A stretch of DNA of 64,000 nt from Streptomyces sp. S465 (GTDB lineage Bacteria > Actinomycetota > Actinomycetes > Streptomycetales > Streptomycetaceae). This document shows, piece by piece, positions 60,114 to 64,000 of this stretch. The stretch covers positions 2,728,001-2,792,000 of the forward strand of contig NZ_CP114036.1 in NCBI RefSeq assembly GCF_026898115.1. Reading direction: 5' to 3'. The stretch's first letter is position 1. Every line of letters starts with the position of its first letter. The position numbers and the translations under genes are program-made. Below the pieces are notes generated by a model. The model did not search any database and was not told where the DNA came from. It was given only the letters and a program-made list of their open reading frames with translations.

Positions 60114-61735
60114 CGGTCGGCCGACGCCTCCTCACGCGGGCCCGTCCGCCCGCTGTCGGGGGCCTGGCCGGAGGCGTCCTTGCCGGGCAGGAAGGCCAGC
60201 ACGACCAGCGCGCCGAGGAGGGCGACACCCGCCGAGCCGAGCGCGGTGACGTGCATGGCGTGCACGAAGGCGTCCTGCGCCGGGCCCACCAGCGCCTGGC
60301 CCCTGGGCCCCAGCTTCTCGGCGACGGCCAAGGTGGCCTCGACGGACTCGCCCGCCGAGCGCCGTACGGAGTCGGGCAGTCCGGGCACGGCGGCCAGGGT
60401 GTCCCGGATGCCGTCGCGGTAGGCGGTGGAGAGCACCGAGCCGAGCACGGCGACCCCGAGCGCGCCGCCGACCTGCCGGAAGGTGTTGTTCAGCGCCGAG
60501 CCGGAGCCGGCCTTCTGGCGCGGCAGCGCCTGCATGATCGCGGTGGTCACCGGCGGCATGATATGCGCCATGCCGGAGCCCTGGGCGAAGAACAGCACCT
60601 CCAGCACGAAAATCGGGGTGTCCACGCCCAGCAGCAGGAACCCGGACATGGTGGCGGCCACCAGCAGCATGCCGCCGGTGCACACCGCGCGGGCGCCGAA
60701 CCGCTCCACGACCAGCCGGGCACGCGGCGCGAAGACCAGCTGCGCCACGGCCAGCGGCAGGATCAGCAGCCCGGATTCCAGCGCGCTGTAGCCGCGCACG
60801 CTCTGGGTGTAGAAGACCATGAAGAAGGTCACGCCCATGAGGGCGAAGAAGACCAGGGCGACGGCGGCGATGGCGGCGGAGAAGGCGGGCTTGCGGAAGT
60901 AGCCGACGTCGATGGCCGGATGGTCGCTGCGCTTCTCGTGCACCACGAACAGGGCCAGGACGACGAGTCCGGCCCCGATGGAGCCCAGCACCTGGGCGTC
61001 GGTGAAGTCGGCGAGCTGACCGCCCTTGATGATGCCGTAGACCAGCAGCACCAGCCCGACCACGGACAGCAGCACCCCCAGCGGGTCCAGCCGGCCGGGC
61101 GCGGGGTCCTTGGAGTCGGGGACGAGCACCACCATCGCGATCAGTCCGGCGATCACGATCGGCACATTGACGAAGAAGACCGAACCCCACCAGAAGTGCT
61201 CCAGCAGCAGCCCGCCGGTGATCGGGCCGATGGCGATGGCCAGGCCCACCGCGGCGACCCAGATGCCGATCGCCTTGGCCTGTTCCTCGCGTTCGAAGAC
61301 ATTGACCAGGATGGCGAGGGTGGCGGGCATCACGAAGGCGGCGCCCAGGCCCATCACGGCCCGGAAGCCGATGAGTTCGGCCGGCGAACCGGAGAAGGCG
61401 GCGAGTACCGAGCCCACGCCGAACACCGCCATCCCGCCGAGCAGGACCTTCTTACGGCCGAGCCGGTCGCCCAGCAGCCCCGCGGTGAACAGCAGTCCGG
61501 CGAAGACCAGCGTGTAGGAGTTGATCGCCCACTCGAGCTGACTCTGGGTGGCGCCGAGCCCGGTGGGCTTCGGCGTGGCGATGGTCTTCATCGCCACGTT
61601 GAGTATCGAGTTGTCGAGGACGACGACCAGGACGCTGACCATCAGGACGACGAGGATCGCCCAGCGCCGCCGGTGGACCGCCTCGGGAACGGCGGACCCG
61701 GCCGGGGCACCCTTGGTGCTGGAAGGGGTTGCCAT
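60110..61735 (-). CDS. MFS drug exporter, DHA2 (14 TM, EmrB/QacA) family
   Basis: 541 residues from ATG 61735, 14 membrane segments. DHA2 motifs: [13 protein letters not shown] in TM1, [13 protein letters not shown] in loop 2-3, and motif C region [23 protein letters not shown]. It uses the proton gradient to export hydrophobic drugs. First gene of a two-gene operon with TetR. Confidence 0.95.
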   Translation of the reverse strand: MATPSSTKGAPAGSAVPEAVHRRRWAILVVLMVSVLVVVLDNSILNVAMKTIATPKPTGLGATQSQLEWAINSYTLVFAGLLFTAGLLGDRLGRKKVLLGGMAVFGVGSVLAAFSGSPAELIGFRAVMGLGAAFVMPATLAILVNVFEREEQAKAIGIWVAAVGLAIAIGPITGGLLLEHFWWGSVFFVNVPIVIAGLIAMVVLVPDSKDPAPGRLDPLGVLLSVVGLVLLVYGIIKGGQLADFTDAQVLGSIGAGLVVLALFVVHEKRSDHPAIDVGYFRKPAFSAAIAAVALVFFALMGVTFFMVFYTQSVRGYSALESGLLILPLAVAQLVFAPRARLVVERFGARAVCTGGMLLVAATMSGFLLLGVDTPIFVLEVLFFAQGSGMAHIMPPVTTAIMQALPRQKAGSGSALNNTFRQVGGALGVAVLGSVLSTAYRDGIRDTLAAVPGLPDSVRRSAGESVEATLAVAEKLGPRGQALVGPAQDAFVHAMHVTALGSAGVALLGALVVLAFLPGKDASGQAPDSGRTGPREEASADR

Positions 61736-61754
61736 GCCGTCCAGGCTAGGCAGC

Positions 61755-61783
61755 TTCCGATACGAGACCGTCTCGTATCGGAA
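61755..61783. promoter_or_regulatory. Perfect 29-bp palindrome, TetR operator
   Basis: 14-bp arms TTCCGATACGAGAC and its exact complement around a single C, 20 bp upstream of the exporter start. The ATACGAGAC/GTCTCGTAT core is typical of TetR operators in Streptomyces exporter promoters. Confidence 0.88.
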
Positions 61784-61925
61784 AGTATGGAAAAGTCTTT
61801 GCGCGGGTTTTGGCCGACGGGGCGAGGTCCCGGCCCACTTTCGTCCCGGCAGGAGCCGTGCCAGCATGGGGGTGGTCCGGGGACGCCGTCAGGGCGCCTC
61901 GAGATGATGAACAGGAGCCGTAGCG

Positions 61926-62786
61926 ATGACGCACGTCAGCCCTGCGCGAAACCAGTCCGACAAGGCGCTCTACGGGGGCACGAGCTCCCGCCGCATCACC
62001 GTCCGGGACATCGCGGCCGCCAAGGAGCGCGCCGAGAAGTGGCCGATGCTCACCGCCTACGACGCGATGACCGCGTCCGTCTTCGACCAGGCGGGCATCC
62101 CGGTCCTGCTGGTCGGCGACTCGATGGGCAACTGCCACCTGGGGTACGAGTCCACCGTGCCCGTCACCATGGACGAGATCGCGCTGCTCTCCGCCGCCGT
62201 GGTCCGCGGCACCCAGCGCGCCCTGGTCGTCGCCGACCTGCCCTTCGGCTCGTACCAGGAGGGCCCGGTGCAGGCGCTGCGCAACGCCACCCGGCTGGCC
62301 AAGGAAGCGGGCGTGGGCGCGGTGAAGCTGGAGGGCGGTGAGCGCTCCGCCGACCAGATCGAGCTGCTGGTCCAGTCCGGCATCCCGGTCATGGCGCACA
62401 TCGGCCTGACCCCGCAGTCCGTCAACGCCTACGGCGGCTACCCCGTCCAGGGGCGGGGCGAGGAGGCGGCCCAGCAGCTGCTGCGGGACGCCAAGGCGGT
62501 CCAGGACGCGGGCGCCTTCGCGGTCGTCCTGGAGCTGGTCCCGGCCGAGCTGGCCGCCGAGGTGACCCGGTCGCTGCACATCCCCACCGTCGGCATCGGC
62601 GCCGGTCCGGACTGCGACGGCCAGGTCCTGGTGTGGACGGACATGGCGGGCATGACCGACGGCCGGGTGCCGCGCTTCGTCAAGCGGTACGCACAGCTGC
62701 GCCAGGGCCTGGGCGACGCGGCGCGGGCCTTCGCGGAGGACGTGGTCGGCGGGGCCTACCCGGCCGAGGAACACTCCTTCCACTAG
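61926..62786 (+). CDS. panB: 3-methyl-2-oxobutanoate hydroxymethyltransferase
   Basis: 286 residues, AGGAG 10 nt before the ATG. PanB motifs: ITVRDIAAAKERAEKWPMLTAYDAMTA, LLVGDSMGNCHLGYESTVPVTMDE, VVADLPFGSYQ, VKLEGG, MAHIGLTPQSVNAYGGYPVQG and VGIGAGPDCDGQVLVW. It makes ketopantoate from alpha-ketoisovalerate and methylene-THF, the first committed step to pantothenate and CoA. No other pan gene is in the window. Confidence 0.97.
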   Translation: MTHVSPARNQSDKALYGGTSSRRITVRDIAAAKERAEKWPMLTAYDAMTASVFDQAGIPVLLVGDSMGNCHLGYESTVPVTMDEIALLSAAVVRGTQRALVVADLPFGSYQEGPVQALRNATRLAKEAGVGAVKLEGGERSADQIELLVQSGIPVMAHIGLTPQSVNAYGGYPVQGRGEEAAQQLLRDAKAVQDAGAFAVVLELVPAELAAEVTRSLHIPTVGIGAGPDCDGQVLVWTDMAGMTDGRVPRFVKRYAQLRQGLGDAARAFAEDVVGGAYPAEEHSFH

Positions 62787-62849
62787 GGGGCACGCTCCGC
62801 CGGGGAGCGCTTCTTCCAGCAGCCGGCAAGAGCCACTGCGGTACAACGG

Positions 62850-62881
62850 CAGCCCGCCGATCTTCCCCCGTCGGCGGGCTG
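62850..62881. terminator. Hairpin terminator after panB
   Basis: Perfect 11-bp arms CAGCCCGCCGA and TCGGCGGGCTG, 10-nt loop. Confidence 0.85.
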
Positions 62882-62929
62882 TCTGCCGCGTGTCGGTGGT
62901 CTGTCGGTGGTGCCTGGCATCGTGGTGGC

Positions 62930-63943
62930 ATGACGCGAGGGGAACACAGGATCAGAGACGGCAACGCCGTCGAAGTACGGGGGCTGGTCAAGCACTTCGG
63001 TGACACCAAGGCCGTCGACGGAGTGGACCTGGACGTGCCGGAGGGCACCGTCCTGGGTGTGCTGGGCCCCAACGGCGCCGGTAAGACCACACTGGTGCGC
63101 TGTCTGTCCACCCTGCTGGTGCCGGACGCCGGCACCGCGGTGGTGGCCGGGTACGACGTGGTGCGCCAGCCCCGGCAGCTGCGCCGCACCATCGGGCTGA
63201 CCGGGCAGTACGCCTCGGTCGACGAGAAGCTCCCCGGCTGGGAGAACCTCTACATGATCGGGCGGCTGCTCGACCTCTCCCGCAAGGAGGCGCGGGCGCG
63301 GGCGGACGCCATGCTCGAGCGGTTCTCGCTCACCGAGGCGGGCAAGCGGCGCGTGCGCACCTACTCCGGCGGTATGCGCCGCCGGCTCGACCTGGCCGCG
63401 TCCATGATCGGCCGGCCCTCGGTGCTCTATCTGGACGAGCCGACCACCGGTCTGGACCCGCACGCCCGCAACGAGGTGTGGGACGAAGTCAGGCGGATGG
63501 TCGCCGACGGGGCCACCGTGCTGCTGACCACGCAGTACATGGAGGAGGCCGAGCAGCTCGCCGACCACCTGACGGTGATCGACCGGGGCAGGGTCATCGC
63601 CGACGGCGGGGTGAACGAGCTCAGGGCCAAGATCGGCGGCCGCACCCTGCAAATCCGCCCGTCCGACCCCGGTGAGCTGCACCGGATGGTCGGCGCCATC
63701 ACCCAGGCGGGGCTCGACGGCATCGGCGGCGCGACCGCCGATGTGGCGGAGGGCCTGGTCAACGTGCCCATCGCCAGCGACGAGCAGCTGACCGCCCTGA
63801 TCGGGCTGCTCGGTCAGCGCGGTTTCGCGATCGCCGGGATCGACACCCATGTGCCCAGCCTGGACGAGGTCTTCCTGGCCATCACCGGCCGGAAGGCGTC
63901 CGCACCGCAGGACGGCAAGACGCTGGACGAGGTCGTCGCGTGA
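62930..63943 (+). CDS. ABC exporter ATP-binding protein, DrrA family
   Basis: 337 residues from ATG 62930. Walker A VLGPNGAGKTTLV (near 45), Q-loop GLTGQYASVDEKL, signature YSGGMRRRLDLAASMI, Walker B VLYLDEPTTGLDP and H-loop LLTTQYMEEAEQ. The C-terminal 90 residues form the DrrA-type regulatory domain (SLDEVFLAITGRK). The family exports hydrophobic drugs or lipids with a separate permease, which here begins in the GTGA overlap. Confidence 0.95.
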   Translation: MTRGEHRIRDGNAVEVRGLVKHFGDTKAVDGVDLDVPEGTVLGVLGPNGAGKTTLVRCLSTLLVPDAGTAVVAGYDVVRQPRQLRRTIGLTGQYASVDEKLPGWENLYMIGRLLDLSRKEARARADAMLERFSLTEAGKRRVRTYSGGMRRRLDLAASMIGRPSVLYLDEPTTGLDPHARNEVWDEVRRMVADGATVLLTTQYMEEAEQLADHLTVIDRGRVIADGGVNELRAKIGGRTLQIRPSDPGELHRMVGAITQAGLDGIGGATADVAEGLVNVPIASDEQLTALIGLLGQRGFAIAGIDTHVPSLDEVFLAITGRKASAPQDGKTLDEVVA

Positions 63944-64000
63944 ACGCCGCGCGCCTCGATGTCACGAGCAGCCGCCGACGCGGCGGGACGAACGGAGGGG
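63940..64000 (+). CDS. ABC exporter permease (DrrB type), 5' end only
   Basis: GTG 63940 overlaps the DrrA-like stop (GTGA); 20 codons are seen before the window ends. The identity rests on the coupling to the ATP-binding gene; no membrane segment is yet visible. Confidence 0.6.
   Translation, partial: MNAARLDVTSSRRRGGTNGG

Noticed and set aside
58269..62341. Long plus-strand frames over the EEP, TetR and DHA2 genes
   Set aside because: His/Gly-rich mirror translations; the minus strand has three recognised proteins with good ribosome sites or coupling.
1..64000. tRNA, rRNA, riboswitch and prophage attachment sites
   Set aside because: None could be recognised on reading; no covariance search was possible, so small RNAs are not excluded.

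Overview
The window is about 70% GC, with strong third-position G/C bias, tightly packed genes and ATGA/GTGA stop-start overlaps. It also carries families typical of the genus Streptomyces: DUF397/DUF5753 pairs, LAL regulators, an ATPase-less maltose ABC operon and an SPW-repeat protein. It reads as core or near-core chromosome of a Streptomyces. No transposase, phage gene, tRNA, rRNA or CRISPR array was seen. The order mal genes - glnE - glutamine synthetase - nadE - panB resembles what I recall of the S. coelicolor chromosome; this comes from memory and was not searched.

1-10.3 kb: a truncated TPM-like membrane protein, two TetR regulators, an inorganic pyrophosphatase, and an oxidoreductase plus carotenoid-oxygenase operon divergent from one TetR gene. 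Next is a probable catabolic regulon: a GntR/FCD repressor, a cupin, a nitrilase-type amidohydrolase, an MHS-family MFS transporter and a DUF2848 protein. Matching operator-like sites lie at the GntR gene and in the transporter/DUF2848 divergent promoter.

10.3-28.5 kb: an SPW-repeat membrane protein, a 1009-residue LAL regulator next to a secreted trypsin, a tautomerase, a winged-helix protein without receiver domain, an MMPL exporter, and a NarL-type histidine kinase. A proline-rich membrane protein (apparently starting with CTG), an RlmA/TlrB-like rRNA methyltransferase, a LuxR-type response regulator, a Tat-exported GH89 enzyme and a 648-residue membrane protein follow.

28.6-40.3 kb: a starch/maltodextrin locus. 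It holds pullulanase, alpha-amylase, a LacI repressor, malG, malF and malE on the minus strand, and a GH13 glucosidase plus a second LacI repressor on the plus strand. A shared 40-bp operator/promoter element lies in front of amylase, malE and the glucosidase. The extracellular enzymes cut starch, the binding protein and permeases import the products, the cytoplasmic glucosidase hydrolyses them, and two closely related repressors probably see the same operator.

40.3-47.9 kb: a PAP2 enzyme, a Cof-type HAD phosphatase, a ~400-bp imperfect inverted repeat, and an XRE(DUF5753)-DUF397 locus with a partly decayed 400-bp tandem duplication. A HATPase protein, an F420-type reductase-like protein and two tandem paralogous membrane proteins follow.

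47.9-64 kb: glnE and a glutamine synthetase that lacks the usual adenylylation tyrosine (glnA2-like), a Tat multicopper oxidase with a CsoR-like palindrome upstream, nadE, an MFS transporter, a membrane-anchored EEP phosphatase, and a DHA2 exporter with its TetR under a perfect 29-bp palindrome. The window ends with panB and a DrrA/DrrB-type ABC exporter whose permease is cut by the window end.
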